A program made the position numbers and the translations under genes. The notes under the pieces were generated by a model that worked only from the letters and a program-made list of their open reading frames with translations, ran no database searches and was not told where the DNA came from. A stretch of DNA of 64,000 nt from Lachnospiraceae bacterium (GTDB lineage Bacteria > Bacillota > Clostridia > Lachnospirales > Lachnospiraceae). The stretch is taken from NCBI GenBank assembly GCA_017461725.1, contig JAFTXG010000028.1, positions 186,001-250,000 of the forward strand, read 5' to 3'. Below, in pieces: positions 26,425 to 35,693 of the stretch (position 1 is the stretch's first letter; every line of letters begins with the position of its first letter).

Positions 26425-27098
26425 AGTGTATCCTCCTTTCCTGCCTCGCAACCACACTTCGTACAGAAGCGCTGTGTCTCCTTCATAGGCGCACCGCAAT
26501 TTCCACAGAAACCGCTGCGGGTCGCGGTTACCTTCAAAGCTGCGGGAGCTTCCTGAACCTTTTCAGTCTCTTCTGTTTCGATTTCTGCGTGAACCGCCAC
26601 TTCCTCCATACCGTCAACTGCTTTCTGTGCATTTGCCGGCTCCTCCAGCACCTTTCCCAGTGGCTCCTGTGCATTTCCCGGTTCATCCGGTACTGCCACC
26701 GGCTTTTTATTCAGAACCACGGTTGCTCCCTGACTTACGGGTCTTACTTCGCTTATCGGCTCACTCTTGTTTCCAGTACTCTTCTTTTCTGCCATCCTGG
26801 CGGCCTTAGCCTCTGCCTTGGCCGCCTCTTTCTCTGCCTTTATCCGCGCTTTCTTCTCCGCACGGCTCTCCCTGGGCTCTGCCAGGGATTTCTTTCTCTG
26901 CGCAGAGATAAACAACGCCATGACAATCCAGGCGACCACCGCCAGCACCAACGCCGGTCTCCAAGTGTGGATCAGAAGCTTGCCCACCGTCGTATTCAGT
27001 GTGTAAATACCGAGGCCCAAAGTCCTCCATCTCGCCACAACGGCATACGCGGTAAGCAAAACTGCCAACACAGCTGATATTGCAATTTTCTTTTTCAT
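26421..27098 (-). CDS. zinc-ribbon membrane protein with a T-x-x-L-x-K motif
   Basis: This 225-residue protein has two N-terminal membrane helices (about 5-22 and 45-66), a highly charged Ala/Lys/Glu coiled stretch (about 68-108), a linker with ATVVLNK (Thr 126), and a C-terminal zinc ribbon with two CxxC pairs (CGNCGAP and FCTKCGCE). The TVVL motif matches the repeats of the neighbouring 176-residue protein and the linker of the FHA protein. It overlaps the VWA gene by four bases, so the two are translationally coupled. No enzyme domain is seen; probably a signalling or scaffold component. Confidence 0.72.
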   Translation of the reverse strand: MKKKIAISAVLAVLLTAYAVVARWRTLGLGIYTLNTTVGKLLIHTWRPALVLAVVAWIVMALFISAQRKKSLAEPRESRAEKKARIKAEKEAAKAEAKAARMAEKKSTGNKSEPISEVRPVSQGATVVLNKKPVAVPDEPGNAQEPLGKVLEEPANAQKAVDGMEEVAVHAEIETEETEKVQEAPAALKVTATRSGFCGNCGAPMKETQRFCTKCGCEAGKEDTL

Positions 27099-27151
27099 TT
27101 TTTACTGCCTCCCAACTTTCGGTCATACTCCGCTCTGTCTAATACACGTTT

Positions 27152-27682
27152 TTAATACTCCTGATCCTGCCGATACCGCTGCATATCCACGGTATCGCCG
27201 AACTCTTTTCCGTATATCTGATCACCGGCATCAGCTCCCTGCTTCGGCAGGATGACCGTTCCGTTTTCCGTCCGGGCCGGCTGCTCTCTCTTGGGAAGGA
27301 CCACGGTTCCGTTCTGCTCCGGCTGGTTTGCCTTAGGCAGAACTACCGTTCCGTTCTGTGCAGACTGATCTGCCTTGGGCAGGACCACCGTTCCCTTCTG
27401 CTCCGGCTGATTTGCCTTGGGAAGGACATCCGTTCCCTTCTGGCCGGGCTGCTGTGCAGACTGAACAGACCGACCGGTCTGCTTCGCTGCTCTTGGCGGT
27501 GCAGTCTGTACCGCCGCATCCTTCGCCTTATCCGGCTTGTATTTCACTTTAAAGATTGCAAAAATCAACGTCAGCAGGACGGAAAATACCAGTAGTGCCG
27601 CTCCCGCCAGCAGAAGCATCTGGCCCATGGTTATCTGACCGGTGGAAATCGAGCCGAAATATTCATTCAATAATTCTGTCAT
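27152..27682 (-). CDS. membrane protein with five tandem GTVVLPK threonine motifs
   Basis: I do not recognise a family. The start is ATG 27682 (MTELLNEYFGSIS), behind GAGGAGG. The 176-residue protein has one membrane helix (about 22-46) followed by a cytoplasmic-looking low-complexity tail. In the tail G-T-x-[VI]-L-P-K occurs five times, with Thr at 84, 98, 112, 126 and 142, at spacings of 14, 14, 14 and 16. The linkers are Gln/Pro/Asn-rich. The gene directly follows the Ser/Thr kinase. The regular threonines look like phosphorylation sites for that kinase, and possible docking sites for an FHA domain; this is inference. Confidence 0.7.
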   Translation of the reverse strand: MTELLNEYFGSISTGQITMGQMLLLAGAALLVFSVLLTLIFAIFKVKYKPDKAKDAAVQTAPPRAAKQTGRSVQSAQQPGQKGTDVLPKANQPEQKGTVVLPKADQSAQNGTVVLPKANQPEQNGTVVLPKREQPARTENGTVILPKQGADAGDQIYGKEFGDTVDMQRYRQDQEY

Positions 27683-27696
27683 TCTTTCGTCCCTCC

Positions 27697-29580
27697 TCAA
27701 TCATTCAGCCAGTTTCCGGCACGCAGCTGCTCAATGATGGTCTCCAGCTGCTGGAACTGTGTCCGGTCATCCTCCGCGGTGACCAGACCGGCCGCCACCT
27801 GATATTCCTCGTAGGCGGCACTGTAATCCCGCTCTGCCTCGGGCTTCGCATTTTCAATGCGGACATACAGGATGGATCTCAGCGCATGGGGCACATAGCT
27901 GGCTGAATAGATGGACTTCATCTGATCCAGCACCTGACCGGCCTCGTCATAGGCACCGATCAGCTGATACGCGTTGCATGCATTGACATACAGATAGTCT
28001 GACTGTACGCCCAGACGGATCACCTGCATAAAGGTATTTCCTGCCTGACGGTAATCCTCCTCCGCGTTGCTCTCAGAGACCGCGCGGTTATAGTAAGCCG
28101 CACCCAGCATCTCCAGCAGTACGGTATTGTTCTGTAACTCCTGCTGTGCCAGACCTCTGCTGATTACCGAGATCATCCCAGTGTAAACATCGGCAATCCG
28201 CTGAGGATCTCCCGCGGGAAGCTTTGCGCTGTCGCGGTAGGTCATCGCCAGAGACATATAGGCCTTGCGGATCATATCAGACTGCTCGGTGGCTGCGATG
28301 GCGGACTCAAAGGCCGCTGCCGCCTCCACATACTTACCCTGGGACATCAGAATCTCACCCTGAACGTAGTAGGTATTGTCCTGAGCTCCGCCGAGGGCAA
28401 CCAGCTGTTCCATCACGCGGGATGCCTCATCGATAGCCCCCATACGTCCCAGACTGACGGCAAAATCCCGCAGGCTGCTCTCATCCATGTCCTTGATCTC
28501 TGCCGCGCGGTAATAGTAAGCCGCCGCTCCCTCGTAATCCTCCACACTGTAGTAGGCTGAGGCCAGCACCAGCGCCAGATCCGCATCCTCAGGATATTTC
28601 TGGAGGCTATTCGTCGTATAAGCAATGCACTCCTCATAATTTTGCTGCTGATACAGCTGATAGGCCTTCTCCACCCGCTCAACATACAGCTCATCCTGGC
28701 GAATGTACACGCCGGCCGCCAGCAATGCCGCGGACAGGGAGAAGCAGACACCCAGAGTCAGACCACGCATCAGTTTCTTTCGCTGTGTCTTCTTCCAGGC
28801 TTTATCAAATATGTAGATGTTTTCCAGATCGTGGAGGATCGCACCCACATTGGGGTAGCGGTTCTCAGGCTCTTTCTGAATACAATGATTCAGAATATAT
28901 TCGATACCGGGGGACAGACTCTTCACCAGCTGGCGCACCGGCACGAAGTCGTAGGGCGGATCATAGGGGCTCTTTCCGGTGATCAGATGATACATGGTCA
29001 CACCCAAGCTGTAGATATCGGTCCGCTCGTCAGTCTGGGAGGTACCGTACTGCTCGGGGGCTGCATAGCCCTGGGTTCCGATGTACTGGGTATCAGATGC
29101 CGCTCCGGCCTTGTACTCTCTGGCGATACCAAAGTCGATCAGCTTCAGGCTGCCGTCCGGCTGCACCATGACATTGGCAGGCTTCATATCGCGGTAAATG
29201 ATGGGATGAGGCTTGCGTCCGTGGAGATATCCGAATACGTCACAGAGATCCTTAAACCAGGCGATCAGCTGCTCCTCCGGCACCCGTCCGTTCTTTTTCA
29301 GATAACTTTCCAGCGTGACACCCTCCACAAACTCCTCCACCAGATACATCATGTCCGGCTCATCGAAAATATCGATGATGGTGGGAAGCATGGGATGCTT
29401 CAGCTTTTTCAGAATATCCGCCTCCGCGGTAAAATTAAACTCGACGCCCTGAGTCTTTGAGACAGTCTTCACTGCCCACATCGTACCCAGACGTCGATGT
29501 CTCGCCAGATATACACTGGACATACCGCCCTCGCCGATCGGCCTGAGCAGTTCATAGGTTTCCTGCAATGTCGTTTCCAT
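27697..29580 (-). CDS. transmembrane Ser/Thr protein kinase with C-terminal TPR region
   Basis: This 627-residue Hanks-type kinase is complete: glycine loop IGEGGMSSVY (15-24), ATP-site Lys in WAVKTV (38), catalytic IIYRDMKPANVM (Asp 131), DFG at 149-151, and the activation segment ending GYAAPEQYG. A membrane helix follows at about 275-295 (LGVCFSLSAALLAAGVYI), then tetratricopeptide-like helices to the end, instead of the PASTA repeats of PrkC. The C-terminal part should be outside. Its PP2C partner is two genes upstream, and the likely substrates (T-x-x-L-x-K proteins) surround it. AGGAGG lies 13 bp before the ATG, rather far. Confidence 0.93.
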   Translation of the reverse strand: METTLQETYELLRPIGEGGMSSVYLARHRRLGTMWAVKTVSKTQGVEFNFTAEADILKKLKHPMLPTIIDIFDEPDMMYLVEEFVEGVTLESYLKKNGRVPEEQLIAWFKDLCDVFGYLHGRKPHPIIYRDMKPANVMVQPDGSLKLIDFGIAREYKAGAASDTQYIGTQGYAAPEQYGTSQTDERTDIYSLGVTMYHLITGKSPYDPPYDFVPVRQLVKSLSPGIEYILNHCIQKEPENRYPNVGAILHDLENIYIFDKAWKKTQRKKLMRGLTLGVCFSLSAALLAAGVYIRQDELYVERVEKAYQLYQQQNYEECIAYTTNSLQKYPEDADLALVLASAYYSVEDYEGAAAYYYRAAEIKDMDESSLRDFAVSLGRMGAIDEASRVMEQLVALGGAQDNTYYVQGEILMSQGKYVEAAAAFESAIAATEQSDMIRKAYMSLAMTYRDSAKLPAGDPQRIADVYTGMISVISRGLAQQELQNNTVLLEMLGAAYYNRAVSESNAEEDYRQAGNTFMQVIRLGVQSDYLYVNACNAYQLIGAYDEAGQVLDQMKSIYSASYVPHALRSILYVRIENAKPEAERDYSAAYEEYQVAAGLVTAEDDRTQFQQLETIIEQLRAGNWLND

Positions 29581-29600
29581 ACGTTTCCACTAACCTCCGT

Positions 29601-29768
29601 TCAGACGATCACTTCGTCTGACTCCATATATGTAATCTCGCAGATCACGGCAAATTTCGGATCTGCTTCCGTTTTCAATGCCTTTGTCCCCTTCAGCTCT
29701 CTGGTCACCGGGCGGTGCTCCGCCGGCCTTGCCTCCGGTTTGGCTTTTTTCTTCTTAAAAAACAGCAT
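29601..29768 (-). CDS. 55-residue conserved-context small protein, unknown
   Basis: The ORF starts at ATG 29768 after AAGGGG (MLFFKKKKAKPEARPAEHRP) and fills the gap between the phosphatase and kinase genes. It is basic at the N-terminus, and the C-terminus (KFAVICEITYMESDEVIV) looks like beta-strands with an acidic end. No family is recognised. The tight fit and the ribosome binding site argue that it is real. A role as an adaptor of the kinase/phosphatase pair is only a guess. Confidence 0.5.
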   Translation of the reverse strand: MLFFKKKKAKPEARPAEHRPVTRELKGTKALKTEADPKFAVICEITYMESDEVIV

Positions 29769-29825
29769 ATCTGACCCCTTTTCCAAACGACCATGCCGGT
29801 GAACACCGGCTACCGTGTGTGCTCA

Positions 29826-30593
29826 TCAAAAGGTTCTCACCGCCAGCGCGGTGATATTATCCTGCTCGCCTCTCTCCATACAGAGATTGATCAGCCGCTC
29901 CAGTCTCATCCGAAGCATCTGATCATCGCCTGCCACCGACGCATTCAGCTCAGTGTAGAGCTCATCCCGGCTGGGCTCATGACAAAAACCGTCACTGCAC
30001 AGCACATACACCGCATTTTTCTTCGGTGTGCCAAACACAAACTGTGGGTTCACCCTGTCATCCGCACCGACGCACTCCAGCAGAATGTTTCGCCTGGGAT
30101 CCTGCTCCGCCTGCTCCTTGGTGAGGATACCTGCCTTGTACTCACTCCAGACCAGGGACTGATCCTCCGTCAGCTGTCTGACCTGCGATCCGATCTCATA
30201 GCACCTGCTGTCACCGACCTGAAGGATATAGTACCGTCCTTCCGTCAATAACAGTGCGGTCACCGTAGTCCCCAGGTGAATCTCCTGCTGTCTGCCGAAC
30301 TGAGCGATCTTTTCATTCATGGACAGAATCAGCTGGGTCCACTGGCTGCGGATCACGCCGTCAGCGATGGGCTTTCCGCATAGTTTCGGAAAGGACTCCA
30401 AAAGCCACCGCTCAAACGCACGCACGACAGACGCGCTGGCCAGTTCTCCTCTGGCCAGTCCGCCCATACCGTCGCATACGACTGCCAGCACAGCCTTTCC
30501 CCTGGATGTCTCGCACACCCGGATCATCATGCTGTCCTGATTGGTTTCTTTTCGAAGTCCTCTCGTTGTTGCTGCCTGAACAATATATTCCAT
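29826..30593 (-). CDS. PP2C family Ser/Thr protein phosphatase
   Basis: This 255-residue phosphatase has all PP2C motifs in order: TNQDSM, VCDGMGGLARGELAS with the metal-binding Asp and Gly, HLGTTVTALLL, VGDSRCYE, LCSDGFCHE, and GEQDNITALAV. It removes phosphate from Ser/Thr with two Mn/Mg ions in the cytosol. The start chosen is ATG 30593 (MEYIVQAATTRG), behind AAAGG. It is the natural partner of the kinase downstream, as in PrkC/PrpC pairs. Confidence 0.93.
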   Translation of the reverse strand: MEYIVQAATTRGLRKETNQDSMMIRVCETSRGKAVLAVVCDGMGGLARGELASASVVRAFERWLLESFPKLCGKPIADGVIRSQWTQLILSMNEKIAQFGRQQEIHLGTTVTALLLTEGRYYILQVGDSRCYEIGSQVRQLTEDQSLVWSEYKAGILTKEQAEQDPRRNILLECVGADDRVNPQFVFGTPKKNAVYVLCSDGFCHEPSRDELYTELNASVAGDDQMLRMRLERLINLCMERGEQDNITALAVRTF

Positions 30594-30692
30594 ATTCAAC
30601 CTTTCTTGCTGCCGATGCACAACCGTATCCATCTCTCCCTTTTGTATATCGGCGATGTTGCCGACAGCGAGGCAGAAATAGCTTCGCTGTCA

Positions 30693-32219
30693 TCAATACA
30701 GATAGAATACAAACTCCTCATCTGCCAGCGTCACCTTGTCACCGTGATTCAGCTGAACCGCAGCGTTGGGATTTAACTCCCTGCCGTTTACATAGCTTCC
30801 GTTGGTGGAATTGGTATCCACCAGATATACCATATTCTGCTCGATCATGACATCCGCGTGAGCATGGCTGATGGCAGGGTTATCCATGATACAGTAATCC
30901 GCATAGGAGGGCTCCTGACCGATATGGAACAGCGCCTTGGTCAGATACACCTGCTCATTGTTAGATACTCTCACCAGATAAGGCTTGATGGCTGTCTCCT
31001 TCTTCGCCTTGGACAGCATCGTGGTCTTTCCGCTGCCGGCCTTACTTAAGTTGACCGTATTTCCGAAATTGGCACCGGAGCCCATCTTGACCGCCTGCTG
31101 CTGAGGCTGATAAGAGGATACCGGCTGAACATTTACTACTTCCGGCTGCTTTTTCACCGGGATATTCGCTGCCTTTCTCTCCGGAACCTTCTGCTCAGGT
31201 GCCTTCTCCACCACAGGAGCTCCGGGAATACTTACATTCTCCATGCCGGGGATGGAAAATCCACCCATCATCGGCTCCTCAACGGCCTTTTTCTTTACGG
31301 GTTTCTCCTTCGCAGGCTTCTCCTTTGCGGCAGGCTTTGCTCCAAACAGATGCTTTTTCTCCACAACAGGCTTCTCCGGCTTTTTCTTACTGCCAAACAG
31401 GCTGAATCCCTTGGACTTCACAGGCTCCCGGGTAGCTCCCACTTCATCCTCGAATCCGGGGATATCACCGGAAAAGCCACCGAAGGATGCGCCTCCGCCG
31501 GATACCGGCTCGGGAGCGGGAATATTTACCGGCTCCTTCACCACATTTACCGGCTGTATCACCTTAGGTTCTTCCTGAACATAGACAGGGCGCTCCTCCA
31601 CCACCGGCTTCACCGACTCCTGCACCTTGACCACCTTGGGCTGTGCAGGCTGGGAAACATCCTCTCTCCGCAGTCCATCCACCAACTCTTTGAAATCCGC
31701 CAGAGAAAACAGCGGTGTGCTGTTCAGGTAATTCAGGATGCGGGTAACATAATCACAGTTCTCCGTCTGATCAAACTGAGCGGTGAACATAATATTCTTA
31801 AAGAATCCACTGATATCCACCGGTGCCATCTCCATGCTGATCACCGGCACGCACACCAGTGAAGCGTCACAGGTAGCCACATCCGCATAAATATAGTTCA
31901 AATCCAACAAAATGGAATTCGGATCCAGCATATAGTCATCTGCGGACATCAGCGCCTCCGCAATGCCGGAAAATACGCCCAGCAGACGCTTGCGGTTAAC
32001 CGCACCGGCAAAGAAATTCTTCGCGCTGATCTTTGCGGAAATATTGTACTTTACATAGCCCTGACCGTTCATCTGAGTATAAACCACCGGCAGCAGTCCG
32101 GGAATCTTATTGCTGGTCAGCATACCCAGCCCCAAACGGTCAATCTGGTCATTCTCACCGATCTGGTACACCAGATAAGTGTACGCGCCCTGTCCTTCAA
32201 ATGTAAAATTACCCATCAT
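30693..32219 (-). CDS. FHA domain protein with N-terminal DUF6382-like domain
   Basis: This 508-residue protein has an N-terminal domain (about 1-180) like the one often joined to FHA domains in clostridia, a long Pro/Val/Lys/Glu linker (180-385), threonine motifs TVNLSK (Thr 388) and TTMLSK (399-400), and a C-terminal FHA domain (411-508). FHA domains bind phosphothreonine. Here Gly 434, Ser 451, His 454, Asn 473 and Gly 474 are in place, but the usual Arg after the first Gly is Gln (HIGQEPSY), which could weaken phosphate binding. It starts at tandem ATGs after GAGGAGG. It lies between the WG-repeat gene and the PP2C gene. Confidence 0.88.
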   Translation of the reverse strand: MMGNFTFEGQGAYTYLVYQIGENDQIDRLGLGMLTSNKIPGLLPVVYTQMNGQGYVKYNISAKISAKNFFAGAVNRKRLLGVFSGIAEALMSADDYMLDPNSILLDLNYIYADVATCDASLVCVPVISMEMAPVDISGFFKNIMFTAQFDQTENCDYVTRILNYLNSTPLFSLADFKELVDGLRREDVSQPAQPKVVKVQESVKPVVEERPVYVQEEPKVIQPVNVVKEPVNIPAPEPVSGGGASFGGFSGDIPGFEDEVGATREPVKSKGFSLFGSKKKPEKPVVEKKHLFGAKPAAKEKPAKEKPVKKKAVEEPMMGGFSIPGMENVSIPGAPVVEKAPEQKVPERKAANIPVKKQPEVVNVQPVSSYQPQQQAVKMGSGANFGNTVNLSKAGSGKTTMLSKAKKETAIKPYLVRVSNNEQVYLTKALFHIGQEPSYADYCIMDNPAISHAHADVMIEQNMVYLVDTNSTNGSYVNGRELNPNAAVQLNHGDKVTLADEEFVFYLY

Positions 32220-32226
32220 ATCCTCC

Positions 32227-33516
32227 TCAATTGTTCAGCTGGATATATACCCAGAGATCATCTATTTTTACCGGTGCGATCTTGCCTGATGAGAAGCAGC
32301 CTGCATCGTCAAAGGTCGGTGCGATCACCATTCTTCCGCTGTGGTTCACATAGCCCCACAGACCGTCTGCCTTCACGGCTCCCACACCATTGCCGAAGGG
32401 CTTCGCGTCCTCATACTGGGCTTCCAGGACCAGATTTCCGGTCTTATCCACAAAGCCCCAGAGCGCGCCCACCTTCACCGCGGTGTAATCACCGGTAAAG
32501 AATGGCCTTGCATCGGCGAATCCGCACTGCTTGATCAGCTTACCATCGGTTCCGTACATATCATACCCTGCACCGTTTCCGGCAAATACCACTCCGCCGT
32601 AGCTGCACAGGTTATCCTCGTTGATCGCGATCTGGGTAAAGGTGGACTCTCCGACCTTCGCTCCGCTCTGATTGATCAGATGCCATACACCGTTCTCCTT
32701 CACCGCCGCGATACCGCTCGCAAAGCTGGTGGCCTCCTCAAAGGGTCCGAACACCTCGCTGTATCTGGCATTCAGATAATAATATCCGTCCGCTTTCTTC
32801 GCCAGCGCCAGATTTTCACTGTAGGACCATACCTTCTCGTACTCCTCCGCGCCGTCCACATATTTCAGGCCGCTCACGGAATAGAAGGATGCCTGTTCCG
32901 CATCATCAAACACGCCTACAACGGTTCCCAGGCAATTGTCCGCCCAGCTGTATTCTCCCAGAACATAGTTCATGGCCGTATCCACATAGCGGTAGGTCTC
33001 TCCCACCTTCACCAGCGCGTAGGAAGTATAATAATTGTATGCCTCATCAAAGCTGTCACTGATGATGGTGTAACGATACAGCGCATCGAAATACATCTCC
33101 CTCAGTTCCTCCGTCAGACAGCCATTTTTGTTCGCGCTCAGCGCAACCTCCACACAGCTGCTGTAGCTTCCCCTCTCATGGTAGAATGTGGCAAGCTTTA
33201 CATAACCCTCCGCATCGGTGGGATGAACGGAAACAATCGTTTCCAGCTCCTCCTGGTAGGACTCTATCAGGCCTGCCTCAAGATAGGTATCCGCCAGCAG
33301 ATGACGGTGCGCTGCCGTATCCTCCTGCTTGACTGCCGCCTTATAATAATTGATCGCAGAGCCGTATGCCCCCAATGCCCTCTGCTCATCCGCAAACCGG
33401 ATATAACTCTCCACCTGGGCACTGTTCTCGGCTGACGGCATCGCATTGGAAAGTGCCATGACCCAACCGATCACCAACATTAAAATCATACCGACGATGA
33501 TAAGTAATTTTTTCAT
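32227..33516 (-). CDS. membrane-anchored TPR protein with WG repeats
   Basis: This 429-residue protein has a membrane helix at 4-24 (LLIIVGMILMLVIGWVMAL), a TPR-like region at about 30-180, and a C-terminal set of WG repeats (beta-rich units such as ALWGFVDKTGNLVLEAQYEDA and GLWGYVNHSGRMVIAPTFDDA). WG-repeat proteins are usually cell-surface or signalling proteins of unknown role. It is encoded between the Tad prepilin peptidase gene and the FHA gene, with gaps of 12 and 7 bp, so it joins the two halves of the operon. It repeats the helix-TPR-repeat-domain layout of the RCC1-like and LRR proteins. Confidence 0.82.
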   Translation of the reverse strand: MKKLLIIVGMILMLVIGWVMALSNAMPSAENSAQVESYIRFADEQRALGAYGSAINYYKAAVKQEDTAAHRHLLADTYLEAGLIESYQEELETIVSVHPTDAEGYVKLATFYHERGSYSSCVEVALSANKNGCLTEELREMYFDALYRYTIISDSFDEAYNYYTSYALVKVGETYRYVDTAMNYVLGEYSWADNCLGTVVGVFDDAEQASFYSVSGLKYVDGAEEYEKVWSYSENLALAKKADGYYYLNARYSEVFGPFEEATSFASGIAAVKENGVWHLINQSGAKVGESTFTQIAINEDNLCSYGGVVFAGNGAGYDMYGTDGKLIKQCGFADARPFFTGDYTAVKVGALWGFVDKTGNLVLEAQYEDAKPFGNGVGAVKADGLWGYVNHSGRMVIAPTFDDAGCFSSGKIAPVKIDDLWVYIQLNN

Positions 33517-33528
33517 CTGTCTCCTCCT

Positions 33529-34194
33529 CTATATTCCCAATAAAATTGCAACGATCATTGCAATATAGGTGAACGGTCCCATCGGAATCAATGATTTCCG
33601 ATCCATCTTTTGGGATGCGATCATCACCAGCCCGTAAACCACCGATCCGACCAGCGAGATCAGGATCAGATTAAATACTCCCTGCCATCCAACCATCAGA
33701 CCAAGCACAGTGTACAGCTTCACGTCTCCCATGCCCATGCCGCCTTTGGATACCACCGCGCTGATCAGGAATACACCTCCGCCCATCAGCACGCCCAAAA
33801 GCGCCTGGCCCAAAAGAGGCATCCAGCCGAACCCCATCAGGCCTTCGATCACATAAAAGACTACCCAGGCCGCCATCCCGTACAGGATCCATTTGTTCGG
33901 GATCCGCTGAGTCTTTCCGTCAATATAGGCGATGGAGATCAGCCAGACATACACGAACAGAAGCTTCAGCGTGTACAAAAACGTATCATCGTAGACCAGA
34001 TAGGAGATCACTGCCAGGCCGGTTCCCGCACCGACACCGAGAATCGCTGACGCAATCAGATTCTTTCTCGGCTTGAGCATGCACCGGATCCTGGCCTCCC
34101 ATCCTTTTTCTGCCATGATCAGTTCATTATTGTTCATCCAAATGACCGGCAGGGTAAAAACCGCTGCGGCCAGAAAAAACAGAACGTAAACCAT
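33529..34194 (-). CDS. A24 family prepilin peptidase of the Tad pilus
   Basis: This 221-residue polytopic membrane aspartyl protease removes leader peptides from pilins. The two catalytic Asp lie in SIAYIDGKTQRIPNKW and GMGMGDVKLYTVLG. About six to seven hydrophobic segments are seen. It lacks the N-terminal methylase domain of the large PilD type, as is normal for TadV/CpaA. The substrates are probably the Flp-like pilin and the TadE-like proteins upstream in the same operon. Confidence 0.88.
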   Translation of the reverse strand: MVYVLFFLAAAVFTLPVIWMNNNELIMAEKGWEARIRCMLKPRKNLIASAILGVGAGTGLAVISYLVYDDTFLYTLKLLFVYVWLISIAYIDGKTQRIPNKWILYGMAAWVVFYVIEGLMGFGWMPLLGQALLGVLMGGGVFLISAVVSKGGMGMGDVKLYTVLGLMVGWQGVFNLILISLVGSVVYGLVMIASQKMDRKSLIPMGPFTYIAMIVAILLGI

Positions 34195-34217
34195 GAGTTC
34201 ACTCCTTAGGGTTATTG

Positions 34218-35693
34218 CTATTCATCTCTCTCCTCAACGATGTCAAAATCGCAGCGGATTCCAAAACTAATGAGAACAAAATTTTCCACATCCTTGACAT
34301 AAGAAGGAGTTCCGGTACCCTTAGGCACAACAATCGTTATTCTGAATCGGGTATTTTCAGTCACCAGAGCAAATGCCTCCTCGTCCTCCGGACTGGTGAC
34401 CACTCTGTTTCCGGTGATCTGACTTACCATGGTGGACAACATTTTCGTTACGAGTGTCTGCAGCTGAAGTGCTCCTCCATTTTCGCTCTTATAGGCATCC
34501 GTCCTCATATCGACTCCCGTCACCCAAACGTACTCATCCAGTCTGGGGAAGTAATAGCTTGCAAACGGTGTATCCACCTCAAACATTCCACGTTCAAGCT
34601 GGAACGCCACTTCCTTCTCCACTGCCCTTTTAGGATCCCACTCTTCCTCTGTGGTTTCCTCCGGCAATTCCTCGCTGGACTCCTCCGGCGAACTCTCCTC
34701 GGTAGATTCTTCCGCCGAAGACTCAGGCTGACTCTCCTCAGTGGAGGGCTCAGACTCGGGCTGAGACTCGTCGGTGGAAGGCTCGGACTCCGGTGAAGAC
34801 TCCTCCGCCGCTGATGAGGACTCCAGTGCCTGCACCGCCTGCTTTAACACGGATATCTCCGCGTCTCCTCCCAGCCATGCCTGCACAGAGGCACTCTGGG
34901 CAAACTGGACAGAAAACTCCTTGGAAAAGAGAGTAAACACGCGCACCTTATAGGTAACCACCAGATTGATGTCCCTCTCCTTGCCCGCCGAACCGGCTGT
35001 CCGGGAGAAAATGGATGACTGGCTGAAATCCAGACCGTCGATACCATCCACCACATTCATGGTGCGCAGTCGCTGGTCCGCCGTCACATGATCCTGCTCC
35101 AGATAATTCTCGGTCAATGCCGCACCAAGAATCGAGCCAACCAGAAAGGACTTCGCCTCATCCATGACCTTGCTGACCCCCAACGCTGCCAGACTCTTTA
35201 AGAATGCAGCCGGATTATCCTTAACCTCGTTGATAATCTTTTTGATTTCACCGCTCTGGGTCTTCAAATTTGCATTGGCCGACTGAGTATCCGACACAAT
35301 GGTCTTTATCTGCTCCACATAGCCGTCCATATTTGAGGCAGACCCGTCAGCCGTAGTCGCACCGCCATTGGCGATGTCCCCCGCCACGACCTCGTAGCCG
35401 GCCACCACGCTGTCCAGACTGGTCATGGCCTGGCTCATCTTCTCCGACGCATCCTGACCGGAGGCCTGTATGGACACATCCAGATCATACAATCCGGACA
35501 CTTTATATAAGTACATATACTGGGAAATTTCCTGTGCGCTCTTGTTGATCGCCGTCTGGATCGCCATCTGCGCACGCCCCACATTAATAAACAACAGTAA
35601 GCTGATGATCAGAAAGGTAAAGCAGATCATCGAGATCGAGGCCTCTATGGTGACAGATCCTCTCTCCCCGTTTTCTTTTCTTAATCGTTTCAC
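34218..35693 (-). CDS. TadE-like pseudopilin with long acidic Ser/Glu linker
   Basis: The start is GTG 35693 after CGGAGG (491 residues). The N-terminus GERGSVTIEASISMICFTFL is the prepilin-like cleavage region and hydrophobic helix of TadE-type pseudopilins. A helical middle part follows, then a Ser/Glu/Pro linker of about 60 residues (ESSPESEPSTDESQPE and similar), and a globular end. Most TadE proteins are below 250 residues, so this one is unusually large. It lies between the TadG-like gene and the prepilin peptidase gene, and probably forms a minor pilus component or surface extension. Confidence 0.65.
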   Translation of the reverse strand: MKRLRKENGERGSVTIEASISMICFTFLIISLLLFINVGRAQMAIQTAINKSAQEISQYMYLYKVSGLYDLDVSIQASGQDASEKMSQAMTSLDSVVAGYEVVAGDIANGGATTADGSASNMDGYVEQIKTIVSDTQSANANLKTQSGEIKKIINEVKDNPAAFLKSLAALGVSKVMDEAKSFLVGSILGAALTENYLEQDHVTADQRLRTMNVVDGIDGLDFSQSSIFSRTAGSAGKERDINLVVTYKVRVFTLFSKEFSVQFAQSASVQAWLGGDAEISVLKQAVQALESSSAAEESSPESEPSTDESQPESEPSTEESQPESSAEESTEESSPEESSEELPEETTEEEWDPKRAVEKEVAFQLERGMFEVDTPFASYYFPRLDEYVWVTGVDMRTDAYKSENGGALQLQTLVTKMLSTMVSQITGNRVVTSPEDEEAFALVTENTRFRITIVVPKGTGTPSYVKDVENFVLISFGIRCDFDIVEERDE

